Source of the DNA: Bemisia tabaci
Taxonomy: Eukaryota; Arthropoda; Insecta; Hemiptera; Aleyrodidae
Direction: 5' to 3'
Length of the DNA stretch: 64,000 nt
Assembly (NCBI RefSeq): GCF_918797505.1
Contig: NC_092794.1
Coordinates: 2,232,001 to 2,296,000, forward strand
A program made the translations under genes and the position numbers. Numbering within the stretch: position 1 is the first letter of the stretch; the number at the start of each line of letters is the position of its first letter. Below are positions 12,491 to 25,400 of the stretch, piece after piece. The notes beneath the pieces are model-generated. The model made no database searches. It was not told where the DNA came from and saw only the letters and a program-made list of their open reading frames with translations.

Positions 12491-13678
12491 TCGGCGTTGT
12501 TCATAGTCAATGCTTAAATTTGCTTTATTTGCATGTATGAGGCTATTATTTGCTGAAGTCATCGGAAAAAGAAACTTTTTTATATATGTATACATTATAT
12601 ATCACACTTTATAATTCAAAAATCACACACGAATTTATGAGAGTCATATCAGCTTTTTGTAAGATCAGAATATGCTCTTCATAATTTTGATAAATGTAAT
12701 CACAATTCAACATGTTGTGCAGAATTTTTTTCCGAAGTGTTAGAAAACCTGCGTTTTTACTTTCTTGAAGATATTTATTTTCTTGTCAAAATTCAAAGTT
12801 AAAGGACTTCAAAGATTCTAAATTAGTATCCATACCTTTAAAGTTTCTTTCTCATTTTCTAATGTCGAGAGACGTAAAGTGCAAACTCTTTTCATAAAGT
12901 CATCATAAGTTTCGCTTTGGAGACTCGGTGGTGCGGTTCCTGTTTTGAGATTGCCAAAAAAATCATGAGCATGCAGTATTGATCAAATAACATTTCCTCC
13001 AGCTTTCAAAAGCACACGGTGACTGCAAACCCCATAAATCGTTACTCCACTGCAAAGAGCAACGCCAAAAACGACCGTTTCTCGGCACAAATTGGGTCAG
13101 CGAGGATTTTTCTGAAATCGGGCCTAAACGATACCTTATGATACCCTAAAACTCTGGTAAAAATTTTAGCTTTAGCTTGAGTATACGCACCGTTTTTGAG
13201 AAAATGAGGGGCAAAGTTGCCAAATCGCCATCATTCTGGACAGCATTTTTACAGCAAAAAGACGGGAAAAAAGGACGAAAAATTTGCACCTTTGACGGGT
13301 TTTGGCTGTAAATGTTCTTATTGGGCCCCTGTGCATAAAGCTGTGTGCAGTTCCAAAAAATCCCCGCCGACCCAAATTGTGCCATTCTTGGCGTCGCTCT
13401 TTCCAGCAATCAACAGTCCATTAGAAGTAAGGAAATCAAACCAGAAGACACAAAAAATAAGAAGAAGGATGCTAAACTGAAATGTGATACACGGACATCC
13501 AAGACTACGAGGATCGTTACGACGTAAAATACGCCTTCATTTAGAATTGATACAGCTCTCCAACGCAGGAGTACTTATAATTCCTTCCTCAGGAGCTGCT
13601 TGTGAACGCACTCATTTTAACAAAAGATATATTGACGAGAATTATGTACATATTAGTGAAGTAAATGTAGGATACCGT
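12491..13678. other. No recognised gene
   Basis: Overlapping open frames of 60-87 codons at 13146-13705 on both strands show no recognisable protein. Confidence 0.4.
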
Positions 13679-13920
13679 ACTGCCGTGCTAAGGAGAGTCG
13701 TATGAACTTTCGAGAGTTGCCAAATTCCCTTCAATAAAATGTTTATTTTTTAGGAAAGTAATGAATATTACTCCTTGAAATTTTCAGGGATTTAAGGCGA
13801 AATTGCGAACAATGTTATCCGAAAACTTGAAAGGAAAATATTTATGAGTTTACCAGGATATTCCTGTTTTATTAAAGAAAATTTGGCAGCGCCTACGGCG
13901 TTTTCCCTTAGCACGGCAGT
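13679..13920. mobile_element. E-family MITE
   Basis: ACTGCCGTGCTAAGGAG at the left and CTTAGCACGGCAGT at the right are inverted; about 240 bp, AT-rich core, no coding capacity. Confidence 0.8.
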
Positions 13921-16309
13921 GTAAGAATAGTCAAATGCTGACTTAATTTTACTATCTCACAAATTGGCAATACCCTCATTAACGTTTCAGCTAGAATTAT
14001 CGTTTCTTTGATTTTTTTCAGTATCATGACTCAAAAGACTATTTCTATCAATACTTTTTGACTGTTCGCTTGATACCTGCTCCATATTTATTTTCAATGT
14101 TGTATACAATTCAGAATCACCTCTCCGCATTCTCTGGATATTCCATAAACACAATTTTAGCTATCGCAAATTAAATGTAAAATTGACAGTTCCCACTTTC
14201 CATAAAAAAGAAAATGTAAGTAAGACTTGTAGTAACACCATAAGTAAGATCAATTGGTTGAAGAAAGGAGAAAATAAAAAAAAAAATCAAAATTTAATTT
14301 TATAGTACATGTTTAATTACGTTATACTTACGCTTAATGACTTTACGTACACGTGACATATTGAGTTACTGTTACCTAGAACACTATATAAATAACCTAT
14401 TGTATGGAGTGCCCTTATAGATAATGATTTTATGTAAAGCTAAGCTACGAAATTAGAATCTTAAAAATGACAAATATTTATCCTAATCATACGAATTTAA
14501 AGTTTCTAGACTTTGCCTAGGAATAGGAGTTTTAAAACAAAAACTTAACACTAAAAACTTCCATTGTAATTGAAACACTAGTTAACACTATTTTTGAGCA
14601 ACATGTTTTGCCACACAGCGGCATTAGTCGAACCACGTGTGCTTAAAATGATGTTTAAGTTACATATTGGGTCGTAGTAATGTAACAGAACTTCTAGCTC
14701 GGGGTGGAAATCTTCCTCTAAAAAATAAAGTAAGGATGCTAGAAAAAAAATTAAATTTCACAGTTTCGTGGTGTTCTGGTTTGCTAATTTTTTATTTCGT
14801 TCCATTTCAACTCTACTCAAAAGGTAGGAGAGGTCAATTTCAGAGTTTATTTATTTCGCAAGTCTGAGAGAGTATAATTTGATTAGCAAGGGGCTAGCGC
14901 TACTCATCAGTCAACCTTCTATATGGTTTGCGTAATAGCTATAATTTTCAAACGATGAATACTGGGGAATGGTATACGTCTTACTACGCAATATAGTATC
15001 AGATGATCTCAGAATGTGTCAAAATACGCAAAATTAGTCACCGTTCTCTTAAAATTTCAATGAATTGTTTTATATCCTCTCTCAAACAATATAAAAACCA
15101 GATATTTTTTTTCAGGGGGAATGTTAGACGAAAGATCAAGTCTTTAGAATCGTCAGGATATAAAAAGGGAAAAACTCTGCTAACAATAAGTCTGATGGCT
15201 TTAACTGAATAGAACTAATCATTGCTCGTTTGCTCTGTTCTTATTTCCAAAAATATTGCAATAATTTTCATAACCCTGCGTTGATTTAAAACATAGAATT
15301 ATCGCGAAACAAAACTTTCCTTCGGGCTGGCAAGATTCGGTCAGGAACTACGCTCTGAATAACTTACAGAATAAAGCTTTTCCTATTCTAGACTAATTTA
15401 AAGGAAACTATGTTACAAACTAGAGCGTATTTACAAAAAGGTTTTCAAGCTGTCGGAAAATTTCTCTAAGTTATATTAAAAACACGAGGTTTTATATCTA
15501 AAGCCCGTCTCATTTACAAAACGTGTTAAAGCTCGAATACTAACTTCGGCAAGAAGTGAACATATTATAACTAGACAAGAACCGGCTTTGCTTAGGGGTA
15601 AATATTACCCATTCTTCATTATCTTATTTATATAAAATAAATATTACTAGGATTTTTGTATAAGTCTATTTGATAATTGTTCTTAGTAATTGCGTTTCCC
15701 TGTTTGGTAGTTTGGTATTTCACCGCCTAATCGGATTTTTTCTTTTCTTTTATGTGGTCGTCCGCAAAAAAAATTAAATGAATAAAAAATATATGTAATA
15801 TACAATAATTTGAAAAAAGACGTAATGGAGGAAACACAAACAAGAAAAAACTTAATCGCAATCTTTTGAATGGACATTGATTGTGACTTGAGTGTATTTC
15901 AGTATTTGTTTCTTCGTTTCTCTATTTTTTTTATTTATATGAAAATTAGAGTTCATAAAGGTTTGTGTTGAAATCTCAGGTACAGATTTAAGAGTTACCA
16001 TCGTTCCTTTAAGAAGTCATTTTGGCTCTATTACGTCAGTCAGTCCATGATGCGAAAGTTTACTAAAAGCTCTTAATACAGGAAAACAAGTGCTTTCAAC
16101 CAATTTTAAACATTGATTGCAGAGGATACGAAATATTAGGGTCGAGATCCCCAGAACAAAAAACCACGGACATTTTCACAAATTGTTTTTGAATTTTTGG
16201 CAGTTTTCCATTCATATTTTTGGTAATACGGGGCTTCGGTTCTGAAAAATTCTGTTTCAAAATTGATCATAATCTATCCGTGAAACCCAAATTTGGACTT
16301 AACGTTCTC
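13921..16309. other. Downstream flank and 3' UTR region of the gene
   Basis: Very AT-rich, no repeats recognised. The part next to 16309 should hold the 3' UTR on the minus strand. Confidence 0.5.
15930..15935 (-). terminator. Candidate polyadenylation signal AATAAA
   Basis: AATAAA on the minus strand about 375 nt after the stop codon, in AT-rich DNA. Such hexamers are frequent by chance here, so this is only a position to test with transcript ends. Confidence 0.3.
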
Positions 16310-16435
16310 CTAGAAAAGCCCTTTTTTAGGCGGTGGGTACACTAGCATTCCGTTCTTTTCTGACTGGGCTTGAGTTGAGGAGGCCAGGACTCCAGTTATC
16401 GACTGCAGAATCTTTGTGAGAAAAGCGAATTTGAC
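16310..16435 (-). CDS. Exon 9: terminal coding exon with stop
   Basis: Acceptor TTTTTGCTTTCAG is strong; phase 0. It has 41 codons then TAG. It begins VKFAFLTKILQSITGVLASS, a hydrophobic amphipathic segment, and ends in a basic, proline-containing tail (YPPPKKGLF). With exon 8 it forms a compact, non-glycine C-terminal domain. I infer that this domain is for folding or assembly, as in other secreted repeat proteins with a non-repetitive C-terminus. Confidence 0.82.
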   Translation of the reverse strand, partial: VKFAFLTKILQSITGVLASSTQAQSEKNGMLVYPPPKKGLF

Positions 16436-19400
16436 CTGAAAGCAAAAATAGCATTTGAATTTGCAGACACATTTCGGTGAATGTGATCCTGCCTCTGAGA
16501 GCGGACCAAGTTCGATCCCATTAACCATGTGAGGAGTTTTCTTAATGGGTATCAAAGTGGTTATTAATCCAACACTTTTAGCGCCTATTCCACAAGGTGG
16601 TGGAAGAGAGAGTGTAAACTCTTTACTGTGTCTCATTAAATGAGAGCAAATAATTCAATAGACAATCTCGATGACAGATACGTACTCTGCAATATTGGAG
16701 AAACGTAGCCTCATCCTATCTTTCTTATTGCAAATGAGAGATCATAATTTTTGTTGCACAGTTGCAATATAACCATGACTAATCATTAAAACCATCAATT
16801 CAAAAATATTTAGTCTGCACTGAAAATAAATTTCTTGGGTTATTATTTTGACTTAAGGCGTTGTTTCTTGCGTCAACTGAATTTTTTTTTTTTTTTTTTT
16901 TTAAATTGTACGGATTTAACTTAATTCTCCTGTGGAATAAGCCCTACATGGGCTACTTGAAAATTGATAAGAAAAAAAAAACTATTGTTAAAGCCAATAC
17001 AGGACGGCTGATGTTGATACTTAAGTGTATGTAGGCTAAAATTAATATAAACCTACATTCATACTAAAAGACACCCTGCAACTGTGTTCCCCAATCACTA
17101 ACCCTTGGGGTCACACTCTCCTACTCAAATCGAACTCTTATTTTGACAAATTACTCATAAAATTGATGACAAACTTCTTTAAATTGCAATTCGAAACCTT
17201 TCAATGCGTAAATCATGGTAAATATAAATCGAATAAGTTGTCAACAAATCCACTTTATGGCTTTGCATTGATAATTGTAAATTAAAGTAAAACCATCATT
17301 TTTTGTTGTTGCTTTTAATGTTCTTTCAGACCCTCCTTGGGTAAATGGTTCTACTTACCCTTAATCCTAGTTGAATCTTGTCGCCAACTAAGCTGATAGG
17401 GTCTTTTGATGTGAACAGTTGCTGTAAATAATAAAAATAAATAAAATCAATTCTCAACCAGAAACAAATTATGACGACGATACAAGAAAAACCGTTCAAA
17501 TGTTCAAGTTCAGTTTTTTCTCATTTTATTGATATTTTACGGTCATTGTTTTAAGCAATTCGAATAAATAAACGGATTCGAAATCGATTCTCCTTCAATC
17601 GTCAAAATTCTTGTGAGACTAGAGAGTAATCATAAAAGATCTTATTTTTAACGGTCTCTAACGAGATTAATTGTTGGCCGATATATTATAAAATTTAAAA
17701 ATGGATCATGAATCGAAGAAAATTATACTCTGATGAAAATAAATTGAACTGTTCACGTATTCTAAAAAAAAGTTGTGCAGCTCTGGTGGTCTTCATTCTG
17801 TTATTTTGATGAAGGGATTTTGATACATGATTTTTCTCTTCCACTGCTTTCTTTCGTGAAAAATTTCGAAGGTAAAAACTTTTTCTCCAAACAATCAATG
17901 GTCGTTATTTGTCGGCAGACATACTTTACTTTCAGCTCTTTGACTTTAAACCAGCCTCAAGCGCGTTTCCAGGCTTATGAAATATTTTTTGATACGATAT
18001 CTCATTAAAATATGAGGAGATTGATAAATTACCCCTTTCAGTATCCATCGAAAGCTCACTTGTAACTTCAAGCCATGGAAAAACGCTATACGCGCACTTT
18101 CATAATACTTACCCGACTTCATGACTTTCTAAGATCATTCTTGTGGCCTTGAGAAAGGATAAGGTTACTTTGAAGAATGAAATTGTTTAATCTTCAATAA
18201 ATGTTCTTCAAAATTTACGCCAAAGTTTTTTTTCTTTGTCCAAAAAAATAAAAAGGTAAATGAACAAACAATATTAAAGTGATGCAAGGTAAGAACGCTA
18301 GAGAGAAAAATGCGTTTCCTTCGTATCAAAACATGCAAGAGATGCTTTGTTGCGTTTTCGTTTTCCAGCTATCTTTCACGATAGTTTTTCTGGAGTATAC
18401 ATGCACAAACAAAGTAAGGTTTGTATCTTAAATAAATAGAGTAACCAAATTTTGCTCGAGGGTGTAGTGTAATGCATAGATCTTTGAATTTCATATCGTT
18501 ATTGTAAAGTAAGATCCCTGGGAGCGATTTAACTGCAAAACAAACTAAAATGATATATTAACAAATTAAACCTCAAAGATCAGGGTTTTTTTTGGGGTAT
18601 ATATGTAAGAACAATTTGAGAGTTAAAAGATGATTTCATTTATTTTTGGTGATTTTTCTCCAACGGGATTGACCCTTGGAGAAGGAAAAGGAAAACATTC
18701 ATTTTTTTCCTGTTAATTAGTAAGGCTGTAACTTTCACGAAACATCACGCATGTCAGTATTTCTGGCATATCATTTGATTGAAAACGTGTGCATAAAAAA
18801 CGGAAATTGGTGTTAAAACGAAAAAAAGAAAACTTATATTTTACGAGCCTCCGTTAACCAAAATTTAGTGAGCAAATTTGACTTATTGTTGGATAAGTTT
18901 TGAGTTGTGAAAGCACCGGTTCTGGTTGAGTTATAGCTCTCGTGTTTTCGTTATGATTCATGTTGTCTTTTTTTCTGTGTGCATACTTTTAAACCTGATA
19001 ATGGTCAGAATGATCTGAATGTTCATTGTTTTTTAATAAAAAGACAACGCTACTAATCAACAAGAAGAAAAAGGTACCATCAAAAGTATAATTTTATTTG
19101 TGTAATCTTAGACAGATGTGGGTCATCCATGAATGTGGACATTAATTGGACTGAGTTAAGCAGAAAGGAACCAACCCACATTTTGGAAAAAATTGAGTTA
19201 TGAGTGATTTTGAACTCAACCACTGCTCTACTATCTATCGCCAAAAATTCAAAGATTTTGTTGGAGCAAATTTTGCAGAAATTGAACTTGAAGTTTATCT
19301 TTTACATTGAGTCTTATGCAGGAGCCAAACTTTAAACCTCTTTTTCTCGGTTCGATCTCGATGTGGCTTGGTTCCTTTCTGTTTAACTCCGTCCAATTGA

Positions 19401-22400
19401 GTTGCGTATTCATTTTTCCACTCCAACTCTGCTGCATTTTCTCCGTGGATTGGTTTTAAGTATTTCCATGCTATTAATTATTTGAAAGAACTCTGCTGTA
19501 ACATGAATCTAATTAGATCATTTGTACCTCTCACATGAGATTCGACACCTAATTTTGAATATGCGGCTCATGAAGTTATTCATGACAAGCCTGACACAAA
19601 ATATCCTTTAGCTATTCTAATTCAGCCAAAGTACGTAGCTTGGCGTGCTTTGCGATTTATCGATTGATCTGCTATTTAAATCTATGGAAAAAGATCGATA
19701 AACAGGGTGTTTGCAACAAACACCTTAATCGATTCTTTGCCACAGCTTCAAATGGGGATATACCGATAATCAATCATTCACGCCTCACTGCTGACTACAG
19801 CACTGCTGTACTAAGGAAGAACGCTGTATGAACATTTGAGAGTTGCCAAATTTCCTTCGATAAAATGTTCATTTTTGAGGAGAGTAATGAAGATTTTTCC
19901 TCGAAATTTTCAGACACTTTAGATCAAGTTCCGAAAAAAATTATCTGAGAAATCGGCGGGAAAATGTTCAAAAATTTTCCTGAAAATTAGTGATTTGCCA
20001 GAGGAAATTTGGCAACGCCTGACGGTTCATACGGCGTTCTTCCTTAACACCGCAGAGCAGCTAGAGCGTGACGTTTAAAATGGTCATTTTGCTGGTCGGG
20101 CCGGCAACGCATTCTTTTTTTGGAGTGGATTCTGTCGTTCAATTTAAGTTTATGGAAATCAACTAAAGGAACAAAAAATCGACTGTCTAAGTACTGATGT
20201 CATTCACAATTTATAGATAACCCATCATCGAGTGATAATATGTAGAGAGATATTTACCATGTGTTTGAAGATATTCCAGATGACTTGAATGCTAGGATTT
20301 GAAGAGAGGTATGTAAACCACCACCAACATCACCCAATAACCAATTTTAAGTCAAAACCATAAGATTGCATACCAAAAGGACCACGCATCGCACCATGTC
20401 CACCCCCGAGTTCTTCTGATGCATTCGGGATAAAATCCTCCATCGTTCCTTAACCTACACCAACTTCTCCAGCAGAAAGACGATTGAAAATTCAGGCAAA
20501 AATTTGTCACCCTTTGGATGGTTATTTTAATAATGTTGAAATTGATGAGGATGAGGTGATATACAAATATGTGCTCGATATTCGCACTATTAGCTCGCCA
20601 GTCTTTCAAGAAATTTTTGCTTGAAAGGAAAGTCATATTTTGAAGTTGTCCATGCATACAGTCAAATAAAAATTCTTGGATTTAAAGTTCATAATTCTTT
20701 TTTGAAGAAACAAAAAAAAGCAGGCCGAAACGAAATATATATTGCTGAGAATACTCACGTTTTTTTTTTTTTTTTTTTTTTTTTTTGTGAACATTCAAAT
20801 CATTAAATTTGTTGAAAACTGAACTGAGCTCTTTATTTACTACGCAATCAGTAGAACCTACCGCGTCTTTTGTATCATCATAATGTATCACAGTTCCAAG
20901 TAATCTTATTGCGTTCCTCTCTAAAAAGTTTTGAGGTATTGCAAAGATACAATGCTCATACTTAATAATAACGGACGTTGAATATTGCACGAGTAATCTT
21001 AACTAAATTATATTCTCATTCTACATTCACATCAATGTACTTAATGTCTTGCTTTTTTCACACCCCAAATGTTCTCTCTCCCGCAAAATGTAAACTAAAA
21101 TCTCCTCAACTAATATCGATCACTCTGCTCGATCAAAGAGTTCAATCAAAGTGATCAACAATCACTAGTGATCAAAATTTCTTTCTTGTTCATTACGAGC
21201 ACTTGAGTTTAATATTCTTCAAATCAACTGACTAATATGTAATTGATAATTGACTAAATTTGATAGAAATAATCAACGCCCGTGATGGTATAAAATTATT
21301 TTATTAAAACACTAAAAAATACATAAAGTAGCAATTTACAACGAATATAAGTTCTATCAACGATTTAATCTGTATGATAAAGCGGTCACCTAGACTTTCA
21401 ATTTCTCGTTCTTGTAAAAAAAAATGAGAATTAGAAACTTTGCAAAAATAAATTGTGTAATACTTTCTTTTCATTTCATTAATCGGAAAATTGTAGACTC
21501 AAGAAAAGTATTCACAACATAAAATGACGCCATCGTCAAATGAGACTGAACAGAGTGGTGAAATAATGAACGAACATGTATAGAAGATAACAGAAAATAT
21601 AAAGGATGTTCAAGGGCAAAATTACTGGGTGAAAATATTAAATTGATGGAGAATATTGTGCAATGACCCGAAGGGAAAAAGCAATGAGTGCTCTGTAGCG
21701 TATTCAAAGTACAACTTTGAAATTTGTGTGAACCACAATGGTTCATAAATTTATAATGAGGTAATTTAATGTTGATATCATTTTACCGGTGATCAAATTC
21801 TGTTTGTTTTTTTCTTAGTCATAAACATAATCTCCAAAATAGAATTCACGGTTCCCGTCAACTTTAAAAAAAAATATTCGAAAACAAAAGGTAATCTCCG
21901 AAACCACTAAAGGATAAAACAACATGCCCCCTCTCTAAAAAAGTTATTTATTGTTTGTGAATATATATGTAGGCTAGAATACCTTGTGAGTCACAAAATT
22001 AAAATAAATCCCAAGGAACATATTCTAGGCAACATAACTCAGAGAATGAAAACGTGGACTAAAGAGCGGTTATTGGGAAATATTCATTTTATGAAGATTA
22101 AGGATTTAAAGATTCGTTTTAAAATTAATTAGCTTCTGTAACTAGTTGCGATTGATACCAAATGTCTCATAAACTAAACGGGCCCCCATAAGGCCGAAGT
22201 ACTATATCAATGAGAAATAAATGAAAAAAGATTGTAAGATAGTAAGTGGCTTATCGAATGATTTTGTGCATGGTCATGCGTTTAATCTAAATTATTTACA
22301 TTCAGAGAACTTGAGCTTTCAAATTTTAAAGCTGATCGTACAGTAGGGACTAACTTACAGATTTTTTTTATATTGATTTAATTCGACGTGAATTTTGGAC

Positions 22401-25400
22401 GTAATCAACTTAACCACAATATTAAATTTTTCCCATTTTTCTGATTATTATCTTGTGTTCATTTTTTTCTCCACAGAAAAAATGTTGTCATCTACGGTGA
22501 TGGGAATCGTAGCCGTGTCGCTACATCTACTCTTAACTAATTGCCTGATATTGTTTGATGAAATCAGGCAATACTTATTTTGGTTCTTTCGCTCTTAAAT
22601 TAGAAATCATTGGTATCAAATTAAATATTTTACTGATTACATAGCTAGTCTTAAATTTTAAATTTTCCCTTTTCCTCAGGATTATAATTAATTTACTTTG
22701 CTGTAGAATTTATCAGTGCTCTGATGTCAAAAACAGTAATTATACTCAGATAATATACGAATGAACAGAAAATCAAAAATGCCGGAGTTTGAAGTCTGTG
22801 AATTTTGAAAAGTGTTATGAAGCATAAAAGAAAAATGCAGTAAAAAACGGTTAAAAATAAATTAATAAAAATATGCAGTGTCGGAACAAAATTATGAATA
22901 TCGTGTATTTAAAAAAAATAATTGTGCTTGTCCAACGCAAGTTTTTGAGAAAGTTGGTTTCAGTTTGCAGCTGTGAAAGTTGCAAAATTGATAAGCGTTC
23001 AGGGAAAAAGAGCTACTGCTGGACCCACAGTTAGGCTATTAAGCCTACCTTCCACTGATTTTTTACCTAATTTTACAGGAGGAATTTAACGAAGACGGAT
23101 TTTAGACATCCATTTCCTTGTTGAAAAATCAATTCCGTGAAATAATTTTACAACGACGGAATGAGGACAAGATCCTTCCTCTGGAAAAAGACAAAATTTG
23201 AGTTCATCTTATCGAGGATTCGATTAACATTCGATATCAAAGATGAGAGTTATGCTACGCCTTTATTTCGCAAAATCCTCGCCCTCGGAAGGGACCGAGT
23301 CGTCTTCGAAGGGGAGAGATCATCCCCTAGTTCCGCCGGTGACCTATTACTATTAAAAGATGCTTGAACAACTTCATGGATGCTAACCGGGTCAAAAATG
23401 GTAGCCAGCGGACTGATGATTGAAATTAATAGACAAAGCCATAGAATAGAATTGGCCAATAAACAGGGTGTTCGCAACGAACGCCTGAATAATCGGTTCC
23501 TTACCATAGCTTCAATGTCTACGCCTCGGCTCAGCTGTTGCACGTTTTTAACACTGAACAATACGAGGAGGGATGGGAACATTGCTCGATTAAGAAGCCT
23601 GCCAAAACTGTTGCAGTGCACGATTTGACACAAGTAGATTAGTGTTTTTCTACTGAGGGAGGAGTTCAAATTTCTCGAAGCCAATGTGAACTAAACACGT
23701 TAATATCTTAGGAGTTTATTTCAGTTATTTACGTTGAGCGAGTCCATTTCCAGATAGAATTTTAGTTAAGCAACATTGAAAAAAAAATCGCTTGGATCTA
23801 GAGTTGAGACTCTTAAAAACATTGACAAGAAAAATTACTCTCGATCCAATCGGATTTTTGCTTACATCGAGAACCAAGCCTCTCAAATTAAGAGGATTTC
23901 CTTTTGATTCAAGGAAAAATCCGATTGAATCAAGAGTAATTTTTCTTCTCATGGTTTTCAAGAGTGCGGGCTCTAGATCCGAGCGACTTTTTTTTTCCAG
24001 TGAACGTATGCCAAATTGCTTACATTTGCACCTTGTTTACTGGTCCATTTAATCGCTCCATTGATTCTTTGTCTATGGCTGTCTGTATCAATTTCAAAAA
24101 TCAATCCCAGATGGTTTTTGAAGTTAGGGGGTCCAGCATAGCTTGAGTTGAAAGCTGTAATTAGTCGGGGCACTTGTGTGTGCTTTTATTCCGGTGATTG
24201 GGGCATTCGACAAGGCATGTGCGGGGGGCTTTTTCAGGGCTCAATACTGCTACTTACGTCTCCGCCCACGCTGCCGCCTACCGAGGCGCCGGCACTGACA
24301 CCTCCGCCGCCTCCGCCGCCGCCGCCGCCTCCGCTGCTGCTCCCGAGGAGGGGCCCGATCAAGCTCAAGATGGAGCCCGAGTCGGAACCGCCGCCTCCGC
24401 CGCCTCCGCCGGAAGAGTCCTCGCCGTCTCCGCCTCCGCCGCCTCCGCCTCCGCCGCTCTGCAAACGCAAAACAGAAACATGAATGAAAACAGAGAATGG
24501 GGTTGACTTACTTCGCGCTAGAGTCCCTTTATACTGAGAGTCAAGACAATTCGGCTCATGGATGTCACAAACGGGAATAAAGATTACAGAAATGGAACTT
24601 TTTCGTAATCTTTGATCGGCCCATTCTCAAATGCCTTCTCCGTTCCTCCTCTCATTCCGTTTGTTCCTTGCCGAACCCGTAATTCCCTGGTCCATTCTAG
24701 ATTATAATCTTTGTAATTGGTGAAAATGTAATCTTTATTCCCGTTTGTGACACTGTGGAGGCCTAAAATACGGGAACCAATCAGAAATGGATTCAAATTG
24801 TCTTGACCCTCAGTATAAAGGGACTCTACTTCGCGCAGTCGAGCATTCCATACACTGGAAAAAAAACACATTGGATCTAGAGTCCAGACTCTTGAAAACA
24901 TTGACAAGAAAAAGGACTCTTGATTCAATCATATTTAGGCTTAAATCAAAAGGAAATCCGCTCGAATTAAGAGGCTTGGTTCTTGATTTAAACTTAGATC
25001 TGATTGAATCAAGAGTATTTTTTCTTGTCAATGTTTTCAAGAGTCTGGACTCTAGATCCAATGTGTTTTTTTTTTTTTTTCCAGTGTCCCATAGGAGAGG
25101 TCAAACATGACGTGGAAACTTTAAACATTTATATTTTTGTTTCTCTGAAAAACTTAGAAGTTTAAAAGTGTTTTTTTTTTCCAATTTCAATTTTACAACT
25201 ATAAACATATTTCAAAAAGCATTATCGAAGATTTACGAAGTAACTTGAAACTATAAATGAACTTGAAAAATCGCAATTTTAGTCAAAAATTCCATGCCTG
25301 GTCTGTCCCAACATTGTTCCACTGTGCGCAGTCTCAAAAAACTGTGTCTTTTGAGTCATTTGGAGGGAAAAGTGATTCTTAGGGCCAATTCGCAAATATC

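Larger units (their letters stand above)
17422..24257 (-). other. Intron 7 (about 6.8 kb)
   Basis: The longest coding intron. It holds A-, J- and E-family MITEs between 19.1 and 20.06 kb, two overlapping exon-like open stretches near 20.4-20.6 kb, a T tract (20761-20786), a repeat mosaic (23394-23730) and a C-family palindrome (23774-24002). 17.5-19.1 kb and 21.0-23.1 kb are AT-rich with nothing recognised. Additional small exons could be hidden here. Confidence 0.65.

Noticed and set aside
18072..18115. GTAAGTATT donor-like site on the minus strand near 18105 as an extra exon end
   Set aside because: No acceptor upstream gives an open phase-0 segment.
23250..23684. 144-codon minus-strand open frame
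   Set aside because: It reads through a mosaic of H, J and O repeat fragments.
24148..24506. Pro-rich and Ala/Ser-rich plus-strand open frames
   Set aside because: They are the complement of glycine-rich exon 7; the minus frame has proper splice sites and matches the other cassettes.
24511..24532. Donor-like GTAAGT near 24505 on the minus strand, suggesting a tiny exon
   Set aside because: The segment is the end of the foldback MITE, and its length does not keep the frame.
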